Positions 23,901-35,786 of a DNA stretch of 64,000 bases are shown one piece after another. Origin of the DNA: Nilaparvata lugens (lineage: Eukaryota > Arthropoda > Insecta > Hemiptera > Delphacidae); NCBI RefSeq assembly GCF_014356525.2, contig NC_052506.1, positions 11,951,283 through 12,015,282 of the forward strand. The letters are read 5' to 3'. Within the stretch, counting starts at the first letter, position 1, and the number at the start of each line of letters is the position of its first letter. The notes below the pieces were generated by a model that saw nothing but the letters and a program-made list of their open reading frames with translations, was not told where the DNA came from and did not search any database. The position numbers and the translations under genes are program-made.

Positions 23901-25009
23901 GTTGTCCTATTTTGAATACAAAATATATATAAACTAGGAATTTAGAATTTAGAAAAGTTGAAAACCAAGAATAAGAATACTTCACTAAATCACGGAGAGC
24001 AACTTTCGGTTCTGCTTGTGTGTTTCCTTGAAGGTTTCCTTGTTTGCACCGGAGTGAATTCATGAAGACTAAATACACTATTGTAAAAACTGAGTAATGT
24101 AGACTAGATATTGTAAATATTGTAGACTGAGAATCAATAAATTTATCCATTTATTTATTTTACAATATCTCTTTTGAGATATCAGGTCGAAATCCACAAC
24201 TGCCTCCTTAACTTAAATCATAATAATGTCAAAATACTATAAATTATAATATATCATTAAAATTCTCATGCATAATTAATTATATAGATAAACTATAATA
24301 TTAAAATGATAAAGTAATTAAACTATTATACTATTGAACTAATTAAACCAAGTGATGATGCAAATTAAGTTTTTAAATTGACTAATACATTCATTAATAA
24401 TATCTCAGAAATTAATAAAAATGATCTTCGTTAAGTGGTATGATTTGTTGCAAGTATCAGATCCTGTCCTTGAGAGGTAGAGACGCTTTTTTATCACTGA
24501 TATATTTGAGAAAAAGGGCAATTAGGCTGAAGCTAATGTTTCAGAAGCGATCTGGAATGAATGTGAACAGTCATTGTATAATCGAGGTTTGTGACCATTA
24601 AGCGAATAATTTGCGAGACTGGATTGAGCGCCGTGTGGAAATGGGTCAGTTTGTTCCACATTAGAGGCAACGGGTACCTTATAACTCGTACGTGGGACTT
24701 TCTGGCCTCACGCCAGCCACTTCATGCCTCATGTAGGCTGCAATAACCAACCGTGGGCTTTGAGTTGAGTCCCGGTGATGTGTGCCTTCACATTTGGCTG
24801 CAGAGAAGCTGACAACACATCGAATGATGCTAATCCAATGCTGTACTCTTGTTTTATTTGCAAGCTGTCATTACCACACCGTCAAAGTTAACTTTTTAAT
24901 TAAGTGAAAAATCTCTCATACTCTTGATAACATTTCTTATTAAGTATTCATTCAAATTAGTAGCTCAACAGAAGTAGAAATAGCTATTTATGTATTAAGA
25001 GCGTAATGC
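23901..25009. other. AT-rich spacer with a GC-balanced island at 24590-24860
   Basis: The first 700 bases are AT-rich and featureless. The island from about 24590 to 24860 is clearly less AT-rich, has no repeat copies and no supported exon. It is a possible conserved non-coding segment, but only comparison with a related genome could show this. Confidence 0.3.
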
Positions 25010-25098
25010 GCGACTTCATCGCTCGTGCAAAACCGTTATCACGCGACGCAAAGCGGAACGTGATAATTTTGCAAGAGCGATAAAGAAGCATTACGCGC
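25010..25098. repeat. Short foldback element rich in CG
   Basis: GCGTAATGCGCGACTTCATC at the left pairs with GATAAAGAAGCATTACGC at the right, and CGCTCGTGCAAAA pairs with TTTTGCAAGAGCG further in, leaving a short CG-rich centre. Its single-copy status here prevents family assignment. Confidence 0.55.
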
Positions 25099-25280
25099 GA
25101 ATTACATACAACATTTTTTCTACAACTGCACAAACCTGTTAAATCACTTATATCTGGCGGAGCTTATAATAATTCGTCTACACTGATGTCCATCATGGCT
25201 GTAGAATCGGTACAATTCCCGACTTTTTAGATCTGACCGAGAGTGGTTTGTCTTTTGGCGAGCTGCTTATCATCAGCTGA

Positions 25281-25389
25281 TTAGCGAGCGTAAAGAAACT
25301 CTTCTGCGCATGCGCGAATGATTTGCGAGCGTAAAGAAAATCTACTGCGCATGCGCAGATGGTTAGCGAGCGAAAAAGTAAATTCTCCT
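25281..25389. promoter_or_regulatory. Direct repeat carrying two TGCGCATGCGC palindromes
   Basis: A 41-bp unit beginning T(T/A)GCGAGCGTAAAGAAA is repeated two and a half times. Units one and two contain TGCGCATGCGC at 25305-25315 and TGCGCATGCGCA at 25346-25357. This is the palindrome bound by NRF1-type factors (Drosophila Ewg). An inverted pair of CTACAACTGC blocks at about 25118 and 25450 brackets the region. Whether it is a promoter or part of a mobile element cannot be decided from sequence alone. Confidence 0.35.
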
Positions 25390-25489
25390 CAGAAATAAGC
25401 TGTTTTACGAGGAGAATTGAGTATGTAAATTATTCTTTCTTTACGCGCAGTTGTAGAATAAATAATCTTTGTCTCAACTATTCCTATAG

Positions 25490-25850
25490 TGTTGGTAATG
25501 TAGTTGGCAATGAGAACTTTCTTTGTTTAACACTTTATAAATTTGATGTTACTTGAAAATATCTATACTAAGAAATTCGAGAAGATTGGGTATGAATTCA
25601 ATGATATTCTCTGTATCAATCTTGTATTAAAGTTTTGGTAATGTAGTTGGCAATGAGAACTTTCTTTGTTTGACACTTTGTAAATTCGATGTTACTAAAG
25701 AATATCGATACTGCTCAGAAATTCGAGAAGATTGGATATGAATTCAATGATACTTAGAAATATCAATACTGCTCAGAAATTCAAGAAGATTGGATATGAA
25801 TTCAATGATACTTCAAAATATCAATACTGCTCATAAATAATAAGAAGATT
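25490..25850. repeat. Compound tandem repeat
   Basis: A unit of about 140 bases containing GGTAATGTAGTTGGCAATGA occurs at about 25493 and 25638. Its distal part (TACTGCTCAGAAATTC, AAGAAGATTGGATATGAATTC) is then repeated twice more with a period near 60 bases. Copies differ at scattered positions. No coding frame runs through. Confidence 0.8.
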
Positions 25851-27321
25851 GGATTGTTGAAATTTCAACAACTTTATATTCTGTTTTGATTCATCAAATG
25901 AATATCGTATTATAGGAAAACTCCAACAATACCTTTATTTGATTACGCTTCGCTGATAATAGGTTCAAATACTGTACAATTCAAACAAATTCAATCAAAT
26001 ACTTGCAATGTTGATTAGAATAATAAAACAGAGCCGAATTCGAATACATTTGGTACTAATTCATTGACGAGAGAAGTCTGTATAATTGACAAAACCTTTC
26101 CAATCATTTTGATCTCATTGGTAGCCTACATTTGTATTTGTCACTACTCGTTTTTTCAGCAACTGGAGCCCTTGATAATAAAAGTTGAGGCGGCTCGAAT
26201 TTCATTAGGTGTATCCAACCCTACGTCGTTTCTGTGGTTGAAGTTGACTGCACAATTTTCCGGCTGGCATGGTGGTATAAAATCCAGCTCGCCACTTCTT
26301 CACTGCACTTTCCTTTTTCCAATTAAATGAAGACGCTGCAGGCTAGAGCTCATTAGTACTCCGCGAATAACTTCTAATAATGAGAGAAGACGTTTGAAGA
26401 ATTTTAAAACTTTGAAGAATTTGCACAGGCACTAACCGGCGGATTATCTTATGGGATTATCTCCGTCTCGCCCTGAGCGAGTCGATGATAGTGGCAACGT
26501 TGATGATGATGACTAAATGAATAGGTGCGGCATGGACTGAATAAAAGGACCGGGAGTGGATGGGTGGATGGATGAAGGGAGAGGGGTGTTGCAGTTTAAT
26601 AAAAGCGGCGCTTGCCTTTTGGCAGAGCGCGGGTCGCGGGTCTCCACGTCCATGCATCTCAATATTTCCACTATCACACGCGCGTGCACGCTCGCTCACT
26701 CACTCTCCCACTCACCGATATTCATTCAAACTTAATATCAGAATCGGGGTTTTTATTTTTATGCTTCGTTCAGCAAAAAACCGCTCGTAAAATTGTGCGC
26801 TGACTTCATTACTGCTCTGCCTTCATGGACACAATTCTTCACCCACCACCCACCCGAACAGTCGCAGTTTCTCATTCATTGCAGGCTTTAGCCATTGCCC
26901 TTCGGCCTTATTATTCAGTCGAGTTTTCTCAAGCTGCGAAAACTCAATTTGCTGCAAATTTATCGCTGAAGTGTGTCATCGGAAAAACCCAGGTGAAATA
27001 ATTCAGCTTTTCCTCATCTGTTTTTCTGTGATTCATATAACATCCAGGTATGATCTTCTCATCTCCTCGTATTAGTTGAGGTGATGAAATCGTTGGGAAG
27101 TAAATTTAATATTGAAAATAAAATAATATGTTGTACCCGTATTTAAACGATGTTGTATCTGACTGAGGTGCAGTATTCTATTATAGTAGACTATCCGTCA
27201 GGCTCACTTCGCTCAAGAAGACGCTGGAGAAAGCGTACAGATTATTTCGTAATAAGTATTTTAAACTCAAAACTATATGTGAAATGGAAGAACATAAATT
27301 CACTGAGAGAACGATGAGTAA
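25851..27321. other. Mostly unique sequence, GC-balanced at 26330-26960
   Basis: The segment at 26330-26960 is one of the more GC-balanced parts of the window, with CG-containing words, ACGCGCGTGCACGC-type sequence and CTCACTCACTC runs. Overlapping short frames exist on both strands without domains. A partial match to the GTCAGGCTC-CTTCGCTC end of the 53932-54143 element lies at about 27190-27215. No gene is supported. Confidence 0.3.
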
Positions 27322-28012
27322 TCCTATTATATTAAGCGAGCAATTTCTGTATTTTTATATCTGTTTATTCATGTTCAATAGATCTCGAAAACGGCTCTAA
27401 CGATTTTCACGAAATTTGGAACATAGTAGATTTATGGTATAAAATATCAATTGCACTATGTCTCATCCCTGGGAAAACTCGCTGAAGGACATTAAAAGGA
27501 TAATTCATCCTTGGAAGAACAGATGTCTGTATAATTTCGTTGTCTGTCGATAACAAAAGATGCGTGTGCCTGTGTGGGAGATCAGCTGTGTAATCATTCA
27601 ATAGGCTTACCGTATCTGGCGAGAAATAAATTATCTAGAAATTTTATCAAAATAATCGATATGTTGACATGACATGGTTTATCACTCCAAATTACAGTAT
27701 ATCATAATATTCAAAGTTAATGATTATTTTACAGTTTTTAGTGATTAGCAAGTGTTATTTTGCTATTCAATTCGGTTTGTAAACAATCTAAATTAGAACT
27801 TTTCTCTTTTTAAATATTTTGACTCATAATTGGACCTGAATTCAAGTGTATGAAACAGAACCTACTTTTTGGACCATTTATATTGTATAAATCAAAATTC
27901 GGGGAAGAAACAGTTTAGGGCTGTGCCTGTTTGTCCTTCCCCAATCATTTTGAAGAATTGTGTTCTGTTTATCAATAAATAAATAACGAGCGAAGCTCGG
28001 TGCCCCGATATT
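27322..28012 (+). mobile_element. Helitron-like family B element, copy 1
   Basis: It starts TCCTATTATATTAAGCGAGC directly after an A and ends with the CGAGC-GAA-GCTCG hairpin and GGTGCCCCGATATT. The 5' 280 bases (AACGGCTCTAACGATTTTC, GAAATTTGGAACATAGTAG) match the copies at 48.1 and 62.6 kb. The middle includes a reverse-oriented piece of the GGGGAAGG tail family, making this copy longer than the roughly 390-400-bp pair at 48 kb. It encodes nothing recognisable. Confidence 0.65.
27892..27965 (-). repeat. GGGGAAGG/CCAAAACTG tail family inside Helitron-like element
   Basis: On the minus strand this reads ATGATTGGGGAAGGACAAACAG and then CCCTAAACTGTTTCTTCCCC. It lies inside the 27322-28012 element, so the element either captured it or the two families share a common 3' region. 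Confidence 0.45.
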
Positions 28013-30639
28013 GAAGGTATTAATAGCAAATAAATGTTGTTGTTTTTTTTTTTTTTTTTTTTAAAAGTCTTGATGAAAACGCCTTGGGATCTCTTTCGTT
28101 GAGATTTTGTGTTCATACATTGTTTTCATGCTCTTCATTCGGGATATTTTGAATCAGGAATTCTGGAAATCATTTTGAAGAGCCTTCAAATCCAGCGACG
28201 AATATTATAGTGATAGATTTTCGTGCTGGGAACTTTTCAGTATGATGGACGGACATTTTCCTTATTGTGTCACTGTGTAAGTCTCCGTTTGTCATCAATC
28301 ACGTTGCGGCGTCCGCACACGCCCATTTCTCACCATACTGTCCACTTTTATTGACTGGAAAATTTCTTTCATCGCAATTTGTCTTCTTGTCCATTAATAA
28401 TCAATTATCACATGCATTTTGAGTCAATTTGTGGCTCCGACATGTCACATGCTCTTTTTCTTCCATTTCATTTTTCCACTCTTAAGTCTCCTCTATTTTT
28501 CATTTTCCTCTTCTGTCATGAATCATTAGATCTCTGAATCTAATCCTTCAACATGATTTCACCGTTGACACATACATGACTGCTGCAATGATTTCAATCA
28601 GTGTTGTTGACATGATTCACGTATATTTCCATGAAGTGAATAATTATTATTTGTTTGAGCTCTCTTATTAACTGAATTCAATTGAACGTATACCAGATAT
28701 TTTATTCACAGCAAATGCTCCCCGCTTTATTTCATGGGTTTGTACAGTAAATCATTACAATTCTTGTTATAGCTTGATATTTACAGCACAGGTTGATTGA
28801 TTCTATTGTTTGCTAACTTATGACATTGTTTGATCATAGACATTAATGTAAAATACATCAATCATGGAGAAATGGATAAATCGTATAACTAAATCGTAGT
28901 TTTCATGATTAGTAATCACGAGCTTTTATGAGCTGTTTTCATGAAAATATTTTACTACCTGCATTGAATAACTAGATAGTCAATGATCATAAAACCTGTC
29001 AAACCAGCTAGTCAAAATTTTACTCATCCTACTATCTACATGAATCATCCTATCTTCATTACATGATATAATTGAATCTGATGATCAAAATTGCAACAAA
29101 TATTATTGATTTATAAAATCATGAAAAGTGAGAAATGAAGTTTGTAGGAAATCAGCATTATGGTAGTTTATTGATTGCGTGGCCCCCAAGTAGACTATAC
29201 GTCTGAGAATGGGGGAGAGTAACATTTATCTTTTTATCTGTGCTATGAACTATTAACTTTATGTTCTATACAACCTATATGAATAAATGTAACTGCTGTT
29301 TATGTCTTATTTTGTGTAGGATACATTGTACGTATGTGAACACCCAAATTTAGCTGACCTCTTTCATATACCAAAAAGGAAGCAATCTTGCCTATACTCA
29401 TCTCTTTTGAACCTTCATCTACCATCCTATCGCTCTCTCATTTCCCAAATCTCTGTTACCTCTCTCACTCTACCTCGGTTCTTCTGTTTCAATTTATCGA
29501 TTGTGTGATTGGTTCGCAGCAAGTTTCCAAAGTATTCTTCTGGGCTTTCTTCTTTAAAACTAAGTTTGTGCAGTTAACCTTCTTCTTGGACCTTTTATTG
29601 AACGAAATTTTCCTTCCTCTCCTACCACCTCAACAGAATTAATGTTTAAACTTGGTTCAATTAATTAAAAATGATCAATGACTAATGTTTACTCAACTAA
29701 TAACTGATAATAATTTCAATTATGTACTTATTATAAAACGTGTTTCATAACATAACAAAAAAATCAATCAATTCGAACTGGAAAGGTGACAAAAATTATA
29801 CTAGTTCTAACTGGGAAGATAATTTTTCATAACACATGTTTTGAAGAAGGTAGATGCTCTGAAGAGAGTTTAAAAGGCATTGGATATGACTATATCCAGG
29901 CATATTGTACAATATAGGATACCATGCTCCTTGTTTTCATGCTCTGATCAGTGCTGGCATCTTCTTCATCTGTAGTTGGAACTAAGTAGCAGTTTTACTT
30001 CATTCAAAATCACATATCACGTATGGTGCCAACCTCACCGACTTACAACTTTTCTAAGCATAATAAAACTTCTAAGTGGCTAATAAAATTGAATTTGTAT
30101 TTTTTCATCCATATAAAATATGTATAAAATGTTATTCGAACACTCTGCAATAATTTCCATTTGATTATATTCTGGGAACAGCTAATATAACAGAAACTAC
30201 TTGCTCGAACTAGAAAGAGAATCTTTTTTTAATATTTCATCTATTTTTTTCCCCCAAGTGAATCTGATCCATGACCTCATCATCTCCCTAGCTATCTTAT
30301 TCAGATGGAAATGGCAGTTTCCCTCTTTCTCGAACCCTTGAATAATTCCAAATCTAATCTCCTAAGAGTGTCTATCATCACTCACCAGTTATCTCGATAT
30401 AAACTTTACAGTAATAACCCATGAGAATAATTCACATACTTGAACAAACCATAGAATAATAAGTATAGATTGTCTATTTTATGATTAGTTCATAGATGTG
30501 CATTATTATCAAGGATGTGCAATTCACAATAAAATAACAGGGGACGTATGAATGAGATTAAATCAATTGAAAGTACAAACACAGAGTAGAAAACTATACC
30601 TCATTTTGTAATATAACTAACCAAAGTACAAGGTATTCT
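28013..30639. other. Unique AT-rich sequence with a poly-T run
   Basis: A run of about 20 T lies at 28043-28062. The portion at 28230-28560 is more balanced in composition, with CG words and homeodomain-like ATTAAT sites, but no exon. The remaining 2 kb is AT-rich, with short frames only, for example around 29326-29642, which lack domains. Nothing else recognised. Confidence 0.35.
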
Positions 30640-32040
30640 CAATGGATGCTGATCATCGTATAAACAACGTCCAAGCATCCTATTATTTCAATGTACTAAA
30701 TATTGAAAACACAATCATGTAGTCATATATTAGGAATTCTACTAAATAATTGAGCGGCGTTTCTCAATCAATACAGCTCATACTCCTCAATGAATCCTTT
30801 TCATTGTATAAATAACGTTTAAGCATCTCACTTTTTCAACGTACTAAATATTGAAAACACAATCATGTAGTCAAATATTAGGAATTCTACTAAATACTTG
30901 AGCAGCGTTTCTAAATACAGCTCATATTCCTCAATGAATCCTGTTCATTGTATAAAAAACGTTTAAGCATTTTACTATTTCAACGTATTAAATATTGAAA
31001 ACACAATCATGTAGTCAAATATTAGGAATTCTACTTAATAATTGAGCAGCGTTTCTAAATACAGCTTATCCTCCTCCATGAATCCTTCTCATTGTATAAA
31101 AAACGTTTAAGCATCCTAATATTTCAACGTACTAAATATTGAAAACACAGTCATCTAGTCAAATATTAGGAATTCTACTAAATTATTGAGCAGCGTTTCT
31201 AAATACAGCTTATACTCCTCAATGAATCCTTCTCATTGTATAAAAAACGTTTAAGCATCCTAATATTTCAACGTACTAAATATTGAAAAAACAGTCATCT
31301 AGTCAAATATTAGGAATTCTACTAAATACTCAGTTTCGAAATACAGTTTATACTCCTCAATGAATCCTGTTCATTGTATAAAAAACGTTTAAGCATTTTA
31401 CTATTCCAACGTATTAAATATTGAAAAAACACAATCGTCTAGTCAAATATTAGGAATTCTACTAAATTATTGAGCAGCGTTTCTAAATACAGCTTATACT
31501 CCTCAATGAATCCTTCTCATTGTATAAAAAACGTTTAAGCATCCTAATATTTCAACGTACTAAATATTGAAAAAACAGTCATCTAGTCAAATATTAGGAA
31601 TTCTACTAAATACTCAGTTTCGAAATACAGTTTATACTCCTCAATGAATCCTGTTCATTGTATAAAAAACGTTTAAGCATTTTACTATTCCAACGTATTA
31701 AATATTGAAAAAACACAATCGTCTAGTCAAATATTAGGAATTCTACTAAATTATTGAGCAGCGTTTCTAAATACAGCTTATACTCCTCAATGAATCCTTC
31801 TCATTGTATAAAAAACGTTTAAGCATCCTAATATTTCAACGTACTAAATATTGAAAACACAGTCATGTAGTCAAATATTAGGAATTCTACTAAATACTCA
31901 GTTTCGAAATACAGTTTATACTCCTCAATGAATCCTGTTTATTGTATAAAAAACGTTTAAGCATATCACTATTTCAACGTACTAGATATTGAAAACACAA
32001 TCATGTAGTCAAATATTAGGAGCTCTACTGAATACTATTT
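30640..32040. repeat. Satellite-like array, about 144-bp unit, 10 copies, 284-bp higher order
   Basis: AGGAATTCT recurs at 30732, 30880, 31024, 31168, 31312, 31452, 31596, 31736 and 31880, with a variant at 32018. Spacings are 148, 144, 144, 144, 140, 144, 140, 144 and 138. In the second half two unit types alternate, one with TTATTGAGCAGCGTTTC and one with TACTCAGTTTCG, so the period there is 284. First and last units are most diverged, as expected for an array maintained by unequal exchange. Confidence 0.95.
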
Positions 32041-32640
32041 CTAAATACAACTCAAATTTCTCGTATTCATTACTCCGAAACTCATTGATTTTTGACGTTG
32101 AATACGATGAGTGCACAGTGCACATGGCTGAGTTTAAGTGCATGCACGGGGAGAAAGGTGTCGAGTAGGGGTGAGTGGCAACAGGGGAGTTGTTCCCATC
32201 AGAGACCGCCTCATCAGCGTCCAACTCCAGTCAAGTTTACGATGAAAGCGCGCGTTTTCTGAAAACGCCGCCGCCGTTTCGGCAAGTAAAGGAAAAGCTC
32301 ACTGCAAGTCGCCCACTCTACATGTGAAAGCTCTCGTTTACGGCTGGCTTTAATCTAGGACAACTTAATCCTTTAGCAGCTAGCTCTTGAAAGCTTGAGT
32401 GCGCCCTATCCTATTTATGTGGCGCCCTCTCTCTTCCTATTAGCAAACGAATAGCCTGGGAGTCGATTAGGCAACGCGCAGTGCAACGTCTGCTATCCAT
32501 TAAGAGCTTGCCGCTTCCTTGCCGTCATGCATACACACATTCGGCTTCGTCCAATTAGACAATCGCCTTCAAATGCCAATGCCAAGTGCCTATTAATTAG
32601 CGGAATTCAGCATTAATATGATGATTGCTTACATGAGAAA
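32041..32640. promoter_or_regulatory. GC-balanced island, candidate regulatory sequence
   Basis: Immediately right of the satellite the composition changes: GCGCGCGTTTTC, CGCCGCCGCCG and several CG-rich words appear, followed by homeodomain-type CCAATTAGAC and TTAATTAGCG. The minus-strand frame at 32009-32224 has no domain and straddles the array edge. No repeat copies were seen. An enhancer or promoter-proximal region is possible, but this is inference from composition only. Confidence 0.25.
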
Positions 32641-33224
32641 GCTGGTGGAATTACCTAGGTACTGTAATTCGGAAATACAGCCTTTTTGAGAAAAAGTTTT
32701 AAATAAGTGAATTCTATGAGTGAACTAATATGGTCTACCGGTACTTGTACCGCTACCTTCGTGGGTTAGGTGAAAGAGGGAACATCAAGAAAAAAAGATT
32801 GTGAACTATAATGGCATATAAAAGGAATAAGTTGATAGTAATCCAGCAATTCAGTTGTTCACTAATTGATTACAAATTGTGTCTGATCCATTGTAAACTG
32901 TCTGATCCAGTAAATAAATTGATGAAAACTGAATAGAATTTGAAAGTTACCTTTCACTGATAGTTCTTCTTAAATCCAAATATAAGAAAATAACTTTTGT
33001 GAAAGCAAGAGTTCTTGTGGAAGGAACTAAAATTCTTCTGGGATTCAATCACTGAGGAACTCTATGATTACAGCTCTTGGGTTTGTACCCTCATAATTTA
33101 TACGTTGAGAAGCAGTTAACAGATATGATTGAGCAGTGTTCTATGGTAATCTTGATTTCGCATATAATACGATCTTGTTCATTTGCGTTTTATTTGTCTC
33201 TGGTCACTGTTATTATCTAAACTT
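32641..33224. other. AT-rich spacer
   Basis: Short frames only. No repeat family recognised. Confidence 0.4.
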
Positions 33225-33335
33225 ATTTATTCATTCATTTATTCATCATTTACAATCAACTTAAGGACAAAGAAACAGACTACAGTCCAAAACTTCTTTT
33301 CATAAAATAAATTGTCCAAATGAAGGTTATGTGCG
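33225..33335 (+). repeat. Dispersed repeat, CCAAAACT tail family, diverged copy
   Basis: TTATTCATTCATTTATTCATC is followed by AAGGACAAAGAAACAGACTA, GTCCAAAACTTCTTTTC and AATTGTCCAAATGAAGGTTATG. The order of blocks matches the 23795-23900 copy, with loss of the CCC/GGG parts. Confidence 0.35.
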
Positions 33336-33387
33336 ACTTTTCAATTCTTCACTAACTTCTTCCACATTAAAACAAATCACAAACACT

Positions 33388-33503
33388 TGAAACAATTAAT
33401 TTTGAATTCAGAAAGATTAAGATCCGAATTGATAACAAAATTAGATGAAACAATTAATTTTAATTTAGAAAGATTAAGATCCGAATTGATAACTAAATTC
33501 CGT
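33388..33503. repeat. Direct repeat, about 57-bp unit, 2 copies
   Basis: TGAAACAATTAATTTT followed by AGAAAGATTAAGATCCGAATTG occurs at 33388 and 33446. A 78-codon plus-strand frame crosses both units but has no recognisable family, so I do not treat it as a gene. Confidence 0.7.
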
Positions 33504-34059
33504 CTACTTAGCACTCAAAATTGTAAAATAAATATAAATTTGAAATATTTTGTTCCGAAAATTAAAACAATCTTCTCCACTAGAAACACAGCTTCGCGCA
33601 CATCACTTTCCGTAATGTTATAAAATAAATTTATCTATCTATCTACTTCTCCATCATGAACCTGAAATTCTATGTAACAGAATCTAGGTTTAAAAATGAA
33701 AAGCTGGCGTTTCCGCCTGAGATTACTTATAGTACATATAAATACAGTAGGCTACTTGAATAAATTAAGCATGACTATTTTAAAATTAAAACCGACGTTC
33801 TTCTTGTTAATCAGCCAAATCGATCGAATCGACCAATTTGTAATCCTTCATTATTTTCCAAATTGGAAGTTACAGATCATAATATATAAATTCGAAGAGT
33901 ATCCTGTCTGAAGGGGAGTTGCGGGCACACCTGAATGGACAGGACTGGCAGGCGGTGAGCCGGCGGTGAGCCGGTACTGCAGGGAGGCATGGCAGTACAG
34001 ATTCTTTCTGGTCCAGCAGTTCAATTTTTGATTTTTTTTAATGGTTTTAGTTCATGTTG
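33504..34059. other. Unique spacer
   Basis: Contains GGCGGTGAGCCGGCGGTGAG, a 12-bp direct duplication at about 33951-33974, in a short GC-rich patch. Nothing else recognised. Confidence 0.35.
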
Positions 34060-34212
34060 TTTTTGAACTTTTCACATTTCTTTGGAGTCTGAACATGTAA
34101 ATTCCATCTGCTCCTCCAGACGGCACTTTGCCATAGAGAAAAAATGCCTACGATAAAATGTAATAACTGATTCCTTTTGTAATGCAATTATTGTGAAATT
34201 GAATAAAGGCCA

Positions 34213-34258
<46 letters not shown>

Positions 34259-34265
34259 ATTAATA
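34060..34265 (+). repeat. Retroposon-like 3' tail with (ATT)n
   Basis: GAATAAAGGCCAATTTATT leads into about 40 bases of pure TTA repeats (34215-34255). AATAAAGGC followed by a short tandem tail also occurs at 22735-22938, suggesting a retroposon 3' end. The upstream body is not recognisable as reverse transcriptase. Confidence 0.35.
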
Positions 34266-34892
34266 TATAAATTCTCCACTAAAACAAATACAATATAAGG
34301 TTGTGTAATGTTGTGTACTCATATCTGGTAATTCTGCTCACATTATTTAGAATTTCAAAAGTTTGAAAAATCTGCCTAAAAATTCACAACGTGCATAATA
34401 ACGTCCAATGGTCCAATGACTATATAATAACATAATAATAATAATAATGGTACAATGACTATAATAATATGACATAATAATAATAATGTTCCAATGACTA
34501 TATATCATCAACACTATCGAGTTCCATTCAATATAATGTAGTAGCACAGACAAAAAAAAAAGAATAAAAAGAATGTGTTTTTTCCTCAGTGGTAGTAGCT
34601 ATTTTCTGCTGACTTCTTCAACATTTAATCTTCAGCATTCTATAGATTGTAATTTTATGCCAATTTCTAAGGATCGTATCTCGACTTACCATTCAAGAAA
34701 GATACTTTCTTCGATCGATTTCCTTGAAAAGCAAATATCAACCGGTGAATCTCCATAGAGCAGCATACGACACCTAGTTCTGAATATAGTGATGAAGCTA
34801 TTCTTGTTGGCGCATTTCCTGTTTTATGAATTTCTGGTGTGGAATTTGTTTGGAACGTTTTCCGAAGCGATATCGTTGACACGGAAATCGTG
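34266..34892. other. AT-rich spacer with TAATAA clusters
   Basis: A locally repetitive segment at 34400-34510 alternates AATGACTATA and CATAATAATAATAATG. Nothing coding is supported. Confidence 0.4.
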
Positions 34893-35143
34893 TCATCGGG
34901 ACTCGTAAAGACGAAATGAGGAGTAGAGAGAGAGAGAAAGAGAGGAAGTTTGTGTGTGTGAGAGAGAGAGAGATAGTTGTGAGAGCGCAGTGCAGCGCCT
35001 CTATTTGATGTCGATGGAGGATCACCATTTTGTTGAGCGTTTCCAGCTTCATTCATGAAGCCCTGAGTCCTGAGCACTCTAGCCGCGTGTCTCTCATACG
35101 TGGACTGGAAATGAATTGCCGTCCTATGTATTATACATCACTA

Positions 35144-35309
<166 letters not shown>

Positions 35310-35786
35310 CCACGGCGTCTTTGCCGCCACAGTTGTTGAAGCACTCTCCCCACTCCACCAACACCCATCCTGACTGCATTTCCCAGCAGTGGCAGCAGCA
35401 TAAGGCCAAGAAAAGTCCAATCAATCAACGAAAAACGTGGTCGGCATGAGTATGGACCATATATTGGTGTATAAATCATAGCAAACGCCTGGCAATTTTG
35501 GAGAAAAGGGACAAGCTTATTTTCTGGTGGATCGCATTTTTCTTCGCATAACCTACATATCAACTTGATTAATTTCATCATTTTAGGCGTTCGATTCAAG
35601 CAATATCGGCTTCAAGAAATTTATGGTCTCTTTCGAGGTTGTTGAACCGGAATCTGTAGTTGGAAGTGTCTGGGAGATGTCAACGCCTTATTTCTTGAAA
35701 GATTTGCTGGTTTTGAGATTTCCTACTATAGTCACATGCAACAATGTGATGACTCTGAAAATTTACTCACATATGAATTTCCCATC

